A DNA stretch of 64,000 nt from Colletotrichum lupini (GCF_023278565.1 NC_064682.1:1364001-1428000); one strand, 5' to 3'. Counted from the stretch's first letter, positions 24,178-36,283 are shown. Notes: generated by a model not told the origin, from the letters alone. Made by a program: numbers and translations.

Positions 24178-24471
24178 TTCGATTGACGACAGTGGCGATG
24201 GTGACGGCAGTTTTCGGGAAGAACTCGGATAGTGAGGCGTGGGGGGGGGGGGGTGAGAGTGAGAGAGAGAGATTCATGAAAAGCGTCTCATTGAGGTGAG
24301 TGTGAAGGTCCCGTGAAATCGCTCTACCGATACGTTCCTGCCGCGCATCTTGGGTCACGTGTTAGCCCGTCACTCAGGCGCGTTGGCGTCGTCGCGCTTT
24401 CTGCCGGTAAAGTGGCCGAGCCCCACCAAAGCTCGCTCCTTCCTCCCAAGCTCTGAGCTGCGATTATCGAC
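24178..24471. promoter_or_regulatory. Divergent promoter MED18 / PNKP
   Basis: A 294-bp spacer between two divergent start codons. It must contain both promoters. It holds a run of 13 G followed by a GA-rich simple repeat at about 24241-24273, close to the MED18 start. No single transcription-factor site can be assigned with confidence. Confidence 0.6.
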
Positions 24472-26233
24472 ATGCAAACGTCGCTCTGGAGAGTCAACAG
24501 CAAAATATTGTGCTCACTGATTAGCAAACGAACGATTCACTTCACTTGGATCATGTCGACCTCAAGTTCGTCTACCACGAAGCGGAAGCAAAGAGAATCA
24601 ATTTCTCCACCGGCGGTCAAACGGAAGGTTCAGAGCGGCACAACGAGTAAACTCTTCTATGCCTACATCATCGTCCACCATTGACTTTTGGCCTTTTATA
24701 GAAAACGCAGTTGCCAACTTCTTCAAGCCTACTTCTCAAAAGCCAAAGGACCGCACAATATGGACCGAACGCGCACCGAACGACGACACCCCTGCGACAC
24801 TGCTCGTTGGCCGCTACGAACCAGAGGAGCCCTCGACCGAGTCGGAAAAGAGGAGGAAGGTAGCTGCCTTTGACCTGGTATGACAGCTATGCAGCTTCAA
24901 ATAATCCAAGCCATTTCAATTGACGACTAGCCGCCCAGGATTCGACCCTAATAACAACTGCTTCGGGCAAGAAACATGCCGACGCCGCCGAAGACTGGAA
25001 GTGGTGGCATGCTTCTGTTCCTGGTAAGCTGCGGGACATGTACAACAACGAAGGGTATACTACCAGCACTTGGCTCTCGGAGTGATAGACATCAGCTAAT
25101 CTTGATAGATACCGTATTGTGGTGCTGTCCAATCAAGCCGGTATTGTTCTCCACGCCGACCCAAAAGCAAGAACGCCGAAATCGACAAAAGACCGAGCCT
25201 CGGCGTTCAAGCAAAAGGTCAATGCCGTCTTGACACAGCTCAATATCCCGACCACGATTTACGCAGCCACAGAGAAAGACATATACAGAAAACCGAGGCC
25301 GGGGATGTGGAAGGAACTTTGCGCTGATTATGACCTTACGGAAGACGTTGACCTGGAGGAGAGCATCTTCGTTGGTGACGCCGGTGGTCGCATTGCGGCA
25401 TCGAAATTCTCCAAAGACTTCAGCTGCTCCGACCGAAATCTTGCCCATAACATTGGGATCACATACAAAACCCCAGAAGAGTTCTTCCTCGACGAGAAGC
25501 CTCGGGACTTTGTCCGAGAATTCGACATCGTCCATTTCCCGTACCCGAAGGACCCCAATTCAGAGACATCAAGTGCCCTCTTTGAGAAGAAGAACAAGCA
25601 GGACATTGTCCTCTGCTGCGGCCCGCCAGGTGCTGGGAAAAGTACATTCTTCTGGAAGTACCTCAAACCGTTAGGTTATGAGCGCATCAACCAAGACACT
25701 TTGAAGACGTCAGTTCAGCTCAACATGATCAAGCCCTGCAAATATTAATGTATCGGCAGTCGAGACAAGTGCGTGCAAGCCGCCAAAGAGCTACTTAGTG
25801 GGGGCCAATCAATAGCAATAGGTCAGCTCTCGCACGAGTCCTTTAGCCATTCCAGGCACTAATTCAGTACAGACAACACGAATGCTGATCCCGATACGAG
25901 AGCTATCTGGGTCCAGCTTGCAGCGAAACACGACCTTCCAATCAGATGTGTTTGGTTCAAGACGCCACTTCATATTTGCGAACACAACGATGCTGTACGA
26001 TCCATGAATGAATCCGTAAGTCCAACTTAAACTGCAAATACATGACTGTAGCTCATGCAGGGCAGCTTAACCCCGAGTTACGAACCGCACTGCCTAGGAT
26101 GGCCTTCAACGGATTCAAATCCCGCTTCAAGGAACCAAAAGTGAAGGAGGGTTTTCAAGACATTACCGAACTCGAATTCGCCTTCAGAGGAACTAAGGAA
26201 GAGCACGAAGTGTGGGCCAAATACTGGCTTTGA
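24472..26233 (+). CDS. Polynucleotide kinase 3'-phosphatase, apparent frameshift
   Basis: Seven exons: 24472-24646, 24702-24877, 24939-25054, 25109-25708, 25761-25821, 25873-26015 and 26066-26233. Together they give about 480 residues if one frame break is allowed. The phosphatase half has the HAD motif AFDLDSTLI (rebuilt across intron 2), VVLSNQAG, KPRPGMW and FVGDAGGR. The kinase half has a P-loop, GPPGAGKST, then YERINQDTLKTRDKC and DNTNADPDTRA. The enzyme restores 3'-OH and 5'-phosphate DNA ends for single-strand-break repair. In exon 5 the frame of TRDKCVQAAKELLSG runs into a stop, while QSIAIDNTN continues one frame over. A single base appears missing in the G run at 25801-25804. Whether this is a real mutation or a sequencing error is open. 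An ATG at 24553 gives a shorter form without the basic N-terminal 27 residues. It converges with the transporter pseudogene. Confidence 0.85.
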
Positions 26234-26424
26234 TGTCTCAGATCTGCTCCAAAACATTTCCAGCCAACGCGAATGTGCCAGCGGCTCGAGTCGATGAAAC
26301 TCTGACGCAAGTCCGGCGCAAGTCCCAGCCGACGCCACGAATGTCCACCATACTTCACGACGATGTCTGACCTCGACAACGCCTTACGCCAGTACATTCG
26401 AGAATAGAGAGCAAGCTGCCATGG

Positions 26425-28098
26425 TCAAAGACGGTGCATAAACTCAACGTCTCGGTCGCCTGTCCGCTGCTTCCTCGTATCTAGCCCGGTCCCGGCCAGA
26501 ATAACCTGCTTCTCTTTGTCTAGGCGTCTGAGGAATAGCCAATGAATGACGATCAGACACTCGGTGACGGCTATGGCACCAAGCGAGAAACTCTTACAAG
26601 AAGATACGGTGAACTTCTGTATATCTGATCTGCCACAGCACCGGCAGTATTGCCGACTGTCTGTTGAATCTCAATGGCCGTAGCGCGCCGATATTGTGGT
26701 GCTGTATTGACGTTGAGCCATGCCAGGTTCAGCCCTGTGCCGTTGTACACTGCGATAATGCAGACGAAGCAGGCAAAATATTCGACAGCACTGTTACTGA
26801 AAACAATCAGTATTACATAGCCTACTGCGCCTATAAGATTGGTAGCGAAGAGGAATTGGAATCATCAGCTACTCTATTATGAAATTGGCTGAATGCAGGT
26901 CAACTCACCATGCCGCACTTTCCGTACTTGTCTGACAGAAAAGCGAAGGTGAAGAATGCCAGTGCTCCAAAGCAATACACGGGTATTTTCAGATAGTTGC
27001 TAGCCAGCGTACCGTGACCCATGGCGTGCAAAATGGAGGGCAAGAAAGTGCCGAGTCCGTCTGTCAAAATATTCTGGCAAAATTGAGTCCACGCGCTGGA
27101 ACGAAGTTGTCAGCAACTTCTCTCTGTTGTTGGAATTTTCGAACAATACATACCTGAGCCAAGTCTTTGGGTCCAAAAAAGCAAGCTTCACTTCATTCCA
27201 ATCAAGCTCGTTGCTGCCCATGTAGTCCAATCTCTCCTGATGCCGCGTGTCCATGATGACTCGCTCCTCATCACTGAGGAAGTATGCATTGCGGCCATCG
27301 CTAGGCAATCCGAACCATACAGCAAAGGCGCATATGATACTAAACGCCCCCTCGATGAGATACACCCATCTCCAGCCAGCGTATCCACCAACGCCGTCCA
27401 TTTGTAACAACCCGTACGCCAACAGGCCCCCAAAGGCACCGGATAATGCCATGCACGAGACGAGGTAGGACGTGCGCTTCGCGATCTCGTCTCGTTCATA
27501 TACCATAGTTAGGTACATGTTGAGAGAAGGGAATAGACCGCCTTCGCAAGCGCCAAGGACCAAACGACAGGCGTACAGGCCGCCGACATTCCGAATTAGA
27601 CCATTGACTACTGTCGTGACGGACTAGATTACGCAAAGTGCTGTGAGAACGAAGCGGGGTTCGAAGTATTTGACGAGGAGTACGGCTGGAACCTCGACGG
27701 GCACGTAAGTTACGAAGAAGAGGGATACGGCTGTGGAGTATTGCTGGTTTGTGGCGCCGATTTCTTCAGGCATACCGTCGACTTTGACGTTTCCTGCATC
27801 GCGGTTAGGATTTTGATCGCAATTAGGAAGTGGATGACAGGAACAAAGTTTCCGGTACAGTGATGGAGACTCTCAAAGGAACCTATGCAATACCTACCGA
27901 TGTTGGCTCTATCGATGAAGCATGAGAGATAGACGATGAAGAGTACGGGCGTGATATATAGGTCCAGCTTTCTCACAACTTTGGCTTCTTTGGCACGATC
28001 GATATGGATATTGGTCGAATGAGCAACGCTGATATCATGGTTGTTGACATCGCGGCTCTGCTGTTCTTGGTTTCTTCTCAGATTTGGGTCTCGGGCAT
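26425..28098 (-). pseudogene. Decayed Dal5-type MFS transporter
   Basis: A degraded gene of the allantoate permease (Dal5/anion:cation symporter) branch of the major facilitator superfamily. Recognisable pieces in order are RAKEAKVVRKLDLYITPVLF, CFIDRANIG, LVLGACEGGLFPSLNMYLTM, GWRWVYLIEG and LDWNEVKLAFLDPKTWL. After them come GLNLAWLNVNTAPQYRRATA, IQQTVGNTAG and an end near GDRDVEFMHRL. Three likely introns are still visible. Three defects are seen. The probable start ATG at 28098 is out of frame with the rest. A TAG at 27624-27626 stands where Trp is expected (CVI-stop-SVTT). A one-base loss near 26591-26600 shifts the frame after YLL. The Copia element begins about 40 bp upstream of the ATG. 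The former neighbour on the other side of the element is the oxoprolinase gene. The original substrate is unknown. Confidence 0.82.
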
Positions 28099-28137
28099 TT
28101 CGAAAGAGTACAGTATTGTATCGCTCAGGTGCGAACT

Positions 28138-28142
28138 AATAC
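28138..28142. repeat. Target site duplication AATAC (left)
   Basis: The five bases before the left LTR match exactly the five bases after the right LTR. This is the size expected from retroviral-type integration. Confidence 0.9.
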
Positions 28143-28344
28143 TGTTGGTATCCCTATTACAGGGTAGTTAGTTCGAACCGTAGTTGACGAAGAGATTAAT
28201 TGAACTATCTGGATATCTGCGTAGGTATAAAAAGGAGGTTCTAACCGTAGGTTAGGTTAGCTACGATAATCGTAAATAGGGCCCCTAATTAGCCCCTGCG
28301 CAGTCGGCTATATGCCGCGGTCGAATTAGACTTTTAATCTAATA
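28143..28344 (-). repeat. Left LTR (3' LTR of the element)
   Basis: A 202-bp direct repeat starting tgttggtatccc and ending aatctaata. It aligns along its whole length with the copy at 34911-35112. Differences are mainly C/T and G/A, as expected from RIP. Because the element is transcribed leftward, this copy is its 3' LTR. Confidence 0.92.
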
Positions 28345-28348
28345 CTAA

Positions 28349-28363
28349 CTTTCTCTTTTTTTT
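28349..28363 (-). other. Polypurine tract
   Basis: On the minus strand the 15 bases just inside the 3' LTR read AAAAAAAAGAGAAAG, the expected primer site for plus-strand DNA synthesis. Its position supports the leftward orientation. Confidence 0.7.
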
Positions 28364-28919
28364 ATCGATTTAACTACTATAGTTAGAGGTATAATTCGAC
28401 CTCGGGCCCGTTTACTAAGTCGTCTCCTTTTCCCCCTTTTCTTTATTCTTTTTGTATAACCTATCCCTCTATTCGTATAATAACTTTTCCGCTACTTATA
28501 AATTACTCTAATCCCTTATTTAGTACTACTTTTATAAAAGCGTCTGCGAGGTTATCTTTACTATTAATCTAACGGATTTTAAGTATCTCGCGCCTTTTGT
28601 ATAATTACTTAAGGGCTATAATATTAATTATAAGCCTCTTTTCCTTCGTCGTTCCTAATTTAACGAGGCATTCGTATAGTAAGTAAGAATCGGTATAGAT
28701 AACCGTTAGAATAGGTAGAAGGCTAATTCGATCGGTAATCTTTTTTAGCGTCGTTAAAATCGTATAAAAAAGGTTAACGCCGTTAATTATACTATAGACC
28801 TCCGACGCTAGTATACTTCTCGTTACCCGCTTACTTTTAGTTAACGAGTAATAGATTATATTACCGTATATAGTAAATTCGCTCTCGCTTATACTCTCGT
28901 TAGCTAGGATAATAATATA

Positions 28920-28990
28920 CCCTAATTGCGAAGTAAGGTCGTTATTATTCGTAAATAACCTATCGACGAAGACGTAGAGCTTACTAGTTA
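28920..28990 (-). pseudogene. Copia RNase H remnant
   Basis: Minus-strand translation gives LYVFVDRLF followed, after a short Asn-rich stretch, by LGYIIILANE. This resembles the RNase H start of fungal Copia polyproteins with G/R replacements expected from RIP. It fixes the position of the 3' end of pol. Confidence 0.65.
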
Positions 28991-31149
28991 TAAGGTCGAT
29001 CGGGTAGTAAACGAGACCTCGATCGAGATTCGTTTATTACTACTTAAGCCGCTTATTAAGTACCTCGACGTCTCGTTTAGTTAGATCTATAGCTTATGCT
29101 ACTTTAGCGTAGTTAAAAGTTACCTCGGGCTAATAAATACTTATAATATATACCCCTTGCGCAAGCTTAGCCTTATACCGCTTCTTAATATTAGTTACGT
29201 TTAGGTCGACGAGGTTAATCTTTTTACCCTACCCCTTTTATTAAAAGACGACGGTTTCCCTTTTAATTATAAAAATCCCGCCGTTAAATACTAAGGGGGT
29301 ATTTATTATAAGGACCTCTTTTAGCTTCGCTACGAAGCCCGCTTTCTAAAGCTCCTTATCCTCTTTTTTTATAAAGTTAATATCGGATAGGCTTAATATA
29401 TCGTTAGTCTATATTCTAACGATCCCAAATTAATCGCCTTCGTACTCCGCGACTAGTAAGCACGGGTCGTACGTAGAGGTAATTATTAATAGTTAATTAA
29501 TATAAAAATCGTAGTAAGTAGCCTACTAATAGGTACCCGATTTTACGAGCCTATATAGTAGCTTAAGCACTTTAATAATCGTGCTTTCTAAGTACTTACT
29601 AGCTATTTCCTTTAGTAAATAGGCTAGGATTTTCCTTATAAGCCCTGTGGCCGATTAGGTATATACCTAGGTAATATCACGGCTCTAAATCTCGTATCCT
29701 TTCTTCCATAGCGATACTATTAGTACTATTATTAATCGTTAGCTATAGCGCTATATAGTAGGTAATTATATAAGTAGCGTTGCCTTTTTAACGTCGCCGT
29801 ACTCCTAAATTACGTATCTAGACTTCTCGTACGGTTAGGGTGTTCCTTTTCTTTTAATTTTACGAACTATTCGCAATTTAAATATATAGAGGTTTGTATG
29901 CTTTTTTAAATCGTAGAGGATAAATCGATAGACCCCTCGATCGCGTAGAGTATCTACTTCGATAAGATCTAATCCCTTATACGGCTTTTTAGTAGTTATA
30001 ATTACGCCTTCCTTACGTAATTTAACTACTAGCTCGAAATCGGCTTTCTCTTTTACTATATAAAAGGTATTAATTACCTTGTTATTAATAATAAATTGCC
30101 GCGTTAGTACTTACTATCGTGGTCTCCCGCGACGTATTAGTACCCTTTTAGTAATTTCCTCTTCCTCGTCGTCTATTAATACTATTACGACGATTTCGTT
30201 AAGGATAATTTCCTATGCCTCTGCTGCGGGTTATATAGCTTCCCCTAGCTCTTCTTCTTCTTATAGGCTAGAAATTACCTCGATAGGATCTATATAATAT
30301 AGTTTAACTACCGTAATTAATACCTCGAGTAGCTAGTTACGATCTCTCGCGACTACGTAAGAACGCTCGTTAATAGAAATCAATTTATATAACCTAGCTT
30401 ATTATTAAATAATTTCGTACTATACTCGTATATCCGAATTTAGGGGTATATCTAAATTAACCCCTATATTAGGCCTATTGCGCGTAGTAATTACCTTATT
30501 AATTTACCTTTTTATACTTACCTCGCGCAGTGCCTATATTACTTTTTTAACTACTTAAGCTCGCTAGCTTACGTTTAGCGACGGTAATAAGGCTAAGGTC
30601 GTTCTTAGATATGCTCTAAATACTAAAAGCGTTAGTATAAGCCCGTTAGGCCCTATAATATCGTTATAGTATTTAAGTACCGTCTAGAGGCATTCGTCGT
30701 CGTTAGAATCGGGATTTTCCTCTTTAATAATTTTAAACGCTCTTTTTAACTACTAGTACGCCCTTTCTACCTTTCTAATACTATAGTACGCTTCGATAGG
30801 TACGACTTTTAACTATATACCGTAGGCCGTCGCATTTTCTTTAAATTCTACTAATTTAAAACTAGTACTAGCGTCGGTTTTAATACCGTTTAGTAGTCCC
30901 TAGTATATATCGATCTAGCTTTTTTATAGAGCTACCTATACTGTTTTTATTTATAGATCCCGCAGGAATTGCCCTATTTAGAATAATATAGCCTCGTTAA
31001 TTATATATAGGACCGGTCGACTGTTTAAGTAGAAAATATTAACGACGATCTCTTAATTAAAGTTAAGCTTATTACGTAATTTAAATTTAAATCTGCGTAG
31101 GCTCTGCGTATTTATTTAGTATTAGTAGCATACTTTCGTTAACTACTTT

Positions 31150-31541
31150 AGCGCCCCTATTTCGATATTATTATTATCTAAATACTTTAAGAGGTTATAT
31201 AGCCTCGCGACCGACGGGTAGCTAAATCTCCGGTATAGTTATCTAAGCTTACTTTCCGTTAGGTAATTAATTAACTTCGTATTGTTAATAAGCTTTATAA
31301 ACGCGTGCCCCTATCGTCGTTTAACTATTTCGAAGTACTTACGGCTAGAGATTCTGTTCTTCGTATTATCGAATATAATACTTAGTCGATCTATGTCTTT
31401 TAGATATAGGAAAAATGGGGTATTAACGGGTAGGATATAGAAAGTTATCGTTCCGAAGTACGTCTCTACTTCTACCGTACCTAGGGCGACGATTTCCTTA
31501 CCTAGGCCGAAGCTAATCTTTATAATACCCGCTATTAACAT
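31150..31541 (-). pseudogene. Copia protease / GAG-pre-integrase remnant
   Basis: A 76-codon open stretch includes YFGTITFYILPVNTPF and YLKDIDRLSIIFDN, typical of the end of the Copia aspartic protease region. After one stop the frame continues GHAFIKL and then LTESKLR...LYRRFSYPSVARL, the GAG-pre-integrase module. The stops stand where Trp or Arg codons would be expected, consistent with RIP. Confidence 0.75.
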
Positions 31542-34500
31542 ATTAAGCGTTACTAGCGCGATTTTCTATAGCGCCTAGAATTACCCTTTTCCTCTTATTA
31601 ACTATTACGATACCCTAGTATTTAGGATAATCCTATAGAAATTATTTAGGCCGTACTTTTCGTTCGCATAGAATACCTATACGAGCTTAGTATTCGAGTA
31701 ATCTAAGTAGTATAAAAAGGACCCCTCTAGCTACCCTTAGAATTGCTTAGTACCTTATCTCTTTTCTTTAGATATTAAAAGAGTGGAATTCTGCGCTATT
31801 AAATTCGTCCTTTTACTTACCTCCGTATCTATTATCTAAGGGACCTTCCCTTACTATCCGTAGATAAAAGCCTACTTATTAAGGGCTTTTACTACCTTTT
31901 GTTCGTTTAGCCTCGTATATCCTCCCGAGGCTAACGGGGCGAAGAAAGAGTAGTTAATATCGTCGACTTTATTATAATCTAATTCGTCGGTATAGGGGGT
32001 AAGATCTTCCTTATTTTCTAAATCTCTTATAGAGTACGGGTACTTTAGGCCGCTAAATTAGCTACTTTTACTAGGTTCCGTACCCCCGGATCTGCCCTTA
32101 TATATAACGAGGAATTAGTTAAATCGATAAGGGCTAGTTTTACTATTTGCTACCCTCGATTTTCTATATTGTTTATACGATTTAGTACGCTCTTCTTCGG
32201 AGTAGTTACTTATCTAATATCTATCCTTTTTATAAATAAAATACTGCTTTTTCTATTACCCTGCTCGCGAGTTAAATTTCTACCTATTTAACGAATCTAG
32301 GATTCCCTACTAGCGATTACCGTACCTAGCTTCCTTTCTTTTCTTATTATACGTTCGGTCGACCTAATATTATTAATAAGGGCCGTCGTACGCTTAGAAA
32401 TAGGTTTAGCACGGTATTCTCGCCTTAATATTAAAGCTAGATCTTAGCCTCGAACAAAGCGTCTCGTAGTCTTTAGGTACTTAATATAGAGTTATTTTCG
32501 CTTTTAGAACGCGCTAGACTATGGTATAAAGATATCCGACTTTCCGCTCGTTAGTCCCCTCATTTAACTAGGTTTTCGCTAGCTTATTAATTCGATCAAT
32601 AAGCTCTTCGAGGATTTTTACTCGTAATTTGCCCTCTATTATCCTAGCTATAGATATAAAAAAAATCGCTCGTAGCTTAGATAGGAGCTCTAGGTTTTTA
32701 TTATAAGTCTCGAAGCGGCTTCGGATTACGTTAATTATACTAAGAAAGTCGTTTCGATCGAGATTACGTACCGCTTCGTAGTAATAATTAGAGGCTTTGC
32801 TTACGAGTACGATATTAACTACCGAATAGTACTAGTGTTCCCTAATTCCGACTTTTTCGTAGTAATTATAAAATATTATTAGGGTTTTTTATAAGACCTT
32901 ATACTTCCCCCCAGAGTACAATTTCTCTTTTGGGAAGATCTTTTTAAAGTCTATAAACTACCTCGTATTTATTATTAGATTTTCGGTATTTATATGCGAT
33001 CCTTACGTCGCTATGTATTATTAGTAACTTTGGGTAGTCTACCTCTTTTTTTACTAGCTAATTAGTACCGAATTTCGTATTAATAGCGGCGACGAGCTAT
33101 AGATCGAAATAGGTAGAATTATTAATTATCGTACTTTTAGTACTATATTTTGTTTTTATATATCCTTCTGCGACGATAGATTGCCGTTAGTAATTATAGG
33201 AAAGAAATCTAGGTCGTTTACCCTTTTTCTAAATTCGTTAAAGCGATTATACGCCCTATCGACTTATACTTAGGTCTATATTACGAATTCCTCCTCCGTA
33301 ATCGTCGCTACTAGGATTTCGTAAGGTTCTCGCGATTATAATTACGCTAGTAGTACCCCTCGCTTATAGAAGAATTTATTAACCGCTTTTGCGATTCCTA
33401 AGCTTGCGCTTACGAACTATTCGTCTAGCTAATAGCTAAGGTCGTTTACGATCTCGTAAAATAGGGGTTACCCCTATAGCCCCTTTTTCTTATAGACCTT
33501 AGTTAAATAGATTAATACCGCGTTAATTTACTTACCGTTAGGCTAATTTGCAATTCTATATATTTACGTCCCTTAATAATCTAGGTTAATATTTACTTAC
33601 TTATAAGGGATTGGGATTTTATTTAGGATCGGGTTTCGTCCTCTTTTTCTTTACCCTAACTTACTAAGGGTCGTACTCTAGCTTATACCCGTATTAATAA
33701 TCGCTAGCGTATTTAATTTTAATAGGGATATATCTAATCCGCGCGCTAGTTATAGCAAATCCGTACTTTCGCTACTTAATAAATTTATTAGGGTTTAGGA
33801 GATTCCCGCTTCCTCTTGCCGTCTCGCTATTACTCTCGTTTTTATTATTTCTAGCGATTATTATTACCTTTTTAGATCGCTAGCTATCGTACTTATTAAG
33901 ATCCTCCTTTTCGTTTAGTATAAAAGGGTAGGTTCTAATAGTTCCTTTTGATAATAGTAGCGGCAGACGTTTATATTACCGTAATAAGATATAATAATTA
34001 GTCTCGGGATCTTTACTAGTTACCGATTTCTTAAAATTAGTAATCTTATGCCGTAAGTTAGTATAAAAAGAAGCCCTTTAGCGGCCCTCTAGAGGATTCT
34101 TTTCTTTTCCCTTAGATCCTCGTCTTTTTAGCCTTTTTTTAAGCTAATAATAACTTTAATAAGAAGTCGTAGGACCACTTTAGGGTAGCCGCCTTTTTCC
34201 TAGGTTAATCTCCGAGATCCGTAATACTCTTAACTCGATACTATTAGGACCTCTAAATCCCCTCCTCCCTCGTTAAACCGTCCCCTATACTATATTCCTA
34301 AGTAATACCCGGGGGGTAGTTAAGGGAGCTACGAAGAGGTCGTCTAGATCGCGGGCTTAAGGGCATACCTATAAGATCCCCGTAGTAGTAAACTTTTCTA
34401 TATACTATAAATTTCTTAGCTTAATAACTCCTATAGGGTTACCTTCGTTACTAAGTAAAAATATCTACGTTTAGAGATCCCCTTTTTTAATCGCGTAGTG

Positions 34501-34910
34501 CTCTTTTATATTATATTATTAAGCCCGTTCGTCGCGCTAGTCGATTAGGTAGATAGTCGTTATATAAGGAATTCTTTCTACCGATTTAGCTAGTTAATTT
34601 CTAATCGCGGGCCGGCTGCGGGGAAGTTATTTAATAAAAAAGGCTACTTAAAGTAACGGTAAAATACTAATTACTTAAGTAGTTCCGTCGATTAACGTAG
34701 TTTAATATAGTAAACGTCGACCTCTCGTAGGTAATAAAGGGCTACGATTACTCGATTCTGTGCGGCATTCGAGAATCGCCTCCTTTTTTATCTACTTCCG
34801 TAAGGTTAATTAGTACGAATCTCCTATCCCGTGCGGTATTAGGAGGTCGTTTCTTTTACGTAGCGAGATACCTTACTAATCTATAATAATAGAATTTAAT
34901 TACTAATTAG

Positions 34911-35112
34911 TATTAATATCCCTATTATAAAGTAGTTAGTTCGAACCGTAGTTAACGAAGAGATTAATTAAACTATCTAAATATTTGCGTAGGTATAAAA
35001 AGGAGGTTCTAACCGTAGGTTAGGCTGGCTACGATAATCGTAAATAGGGCCCCTAATTGGCCCCTGCGCAGTCGGCTGTATGCCGCGGTCGAATTGGACT
35101 TCTAATCTGACA
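34911..35112 (-). repeat. Right LTR (5' LTR of the element)
   Basis: The 202-bp partner of the left LTR, beginning tattaatatccc and ending aatctgaca. It keeps more TG and CA in its distal half than the left copy does. Confidence 0.92.
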
Positions 35113-35117
35113 AATAC
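35113..35117. repeat. Target site duplication AATAC (right)
   Basis: An exact copy of the five bases at 28138-28142. Confidence 0.9.
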
Positions 35118-36283
35118 TTCTTAAGATAAGTTAAGAGAGAACTTGACTAAAGAATCACCGAAGATAAGTACAGAGTCTACGCAGACTATGTCATATCATG
35201 CCTATCTACAGATTATGGGTTCATCTAATCTTTAGCAACCCAGTAACAACTTCCCAATCGATCTCAAGGATGATTTAAAGATGAGATAAGTTGCTCGCAG
35301 CCTCGTTCCGCATTTCGGTACAGAGTAAGGAAAATCCGCGGTTGTAACATAAATATTAGATACTTGAAATTATGTCGCCTTGGCTATCCGGATCCATACT
35401 CGTCAACCGAGGACTATCGGCGACTGTAAAGCGCGATAGGCAAATGAAGTGCGGTAATGATCGGGCTGAAGCGGGTTAGCAACCCGACTTAACGTTCGGT
35501 TTTGACACACGGCGCGGGTCGTGAAACCGTCTTCATCAATGGGTAACCTCCGGTCGGTTCGAGAGCCAGCTGCATGACCCCCAGTCAGAGGGACTTTTCA
35601 AGCCTTTGCAGGTGGCCGCATCCTAGTACCCGGGGCTAGGCCTCACATCTGTGGTTCTCTTGCAAAGGCAATATCCTCTATTAGACTACTCTACTCTGTG
35701 ATATTCCCTGTTATCCCGCAAAAAGATATCATTTCGCTATCACGATAGATGCTACCTCATGGACAAAAACAAAGACAGGGGTGATAGCAGGCTAACTGGT
35801 TCAGTGCCATGCCATGAGCTCAGCCAGCCATCAAGTTGGAAACGCGTCACAGTCCTTGATCAGATGTACTTCATCGAGCTCAGGAATAAAGATTCTCAGG
35901 TTCATGAGGCGATAGTTATCTCGGACCAACAAGCCGAGTCGTTGATACCCCAGGTTGTCACACCTAGCCCCAACACCTAGCCCCACTTCGGAGGAGGTTT
36001 CGGAGGCTTCGGGGTTCGCCTCCGGTGCCGAGCCCGGGAATGCGGCAGCCCTGATAAGCTGCGTGTTGGAGATCGGATGGTGCGATTCGGGGAACAATGC
36101 GGGGGATATGCAACCTGATGATTAGATCGGGGACGGACTCCTAGGTAGGAGAGATGCAAAATGCTTTATAACTTCATTGAGCTCAAGCGTCCAAGTGTCT
36201 AGCTCAATTGGCTCAGCGTTTACCGATCCGATATACCCCAACGAGTCTATCTTTGAATCACCTGCATTTCATCGCTGTTCGCA
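35118..36283. other. Spacer upstream of oxoprolinase, with a small ATG frame
   Basis: This sequence, together with the few dozen bases left of the retroelement, formed the shared promoter region of the transporter and oxoprolinase genes before insertion. It contains an ATG-started frame of 73 codons at 35759-35980 (residues such as WKRVTVLDQMYFIELRNKD and EAIVISDQQAESLIPQ). The composition is protein-like but there is no recognisable domain. A second frame without ATG (PTSEEVSEASGFASGAEPGN) follows it one base out of phase. It may be a small decayed gene. Evidence is weak. Confidence 0.35.

Larger units (their letters stand above)
28143..35112 (-). mobile_element. RIP-mutated Ty1/Copia LTR retrotransposon
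   Basis: A complete but dead element of 6970 bp, flanked by 202-bp LTRs and AATAC duplications. Its coding strand is minus. Order on that strand is gag region (about 34.8-32 kb), protease (about 31.5 kb), GAG-pre-integrase (LTESKLR...LYRRFSYPSVARL near 31.2 kb), integrase (31-30 kb), then reverse transcriptase and RNase H (30-28.4 kb). Protease before integrase before reverse transcriptase is the Copia order. Stop codons interrupt every frame. TG and CA dinucleotides are very rare over the internal 6.5 kb while CG and TA stay common. This is the mark of repeat-induced point mutation acting on CpA. The insertion lies between the transporter pseudogene and the oxoprolinase gene. Confidence 0.93.

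Noticed and set aside
30079..30297. A 72-codon Ser/Ile-rich open frame
   Set aside because: It lies inside the RIP-mutated retroelement, antisense to its coding strand.
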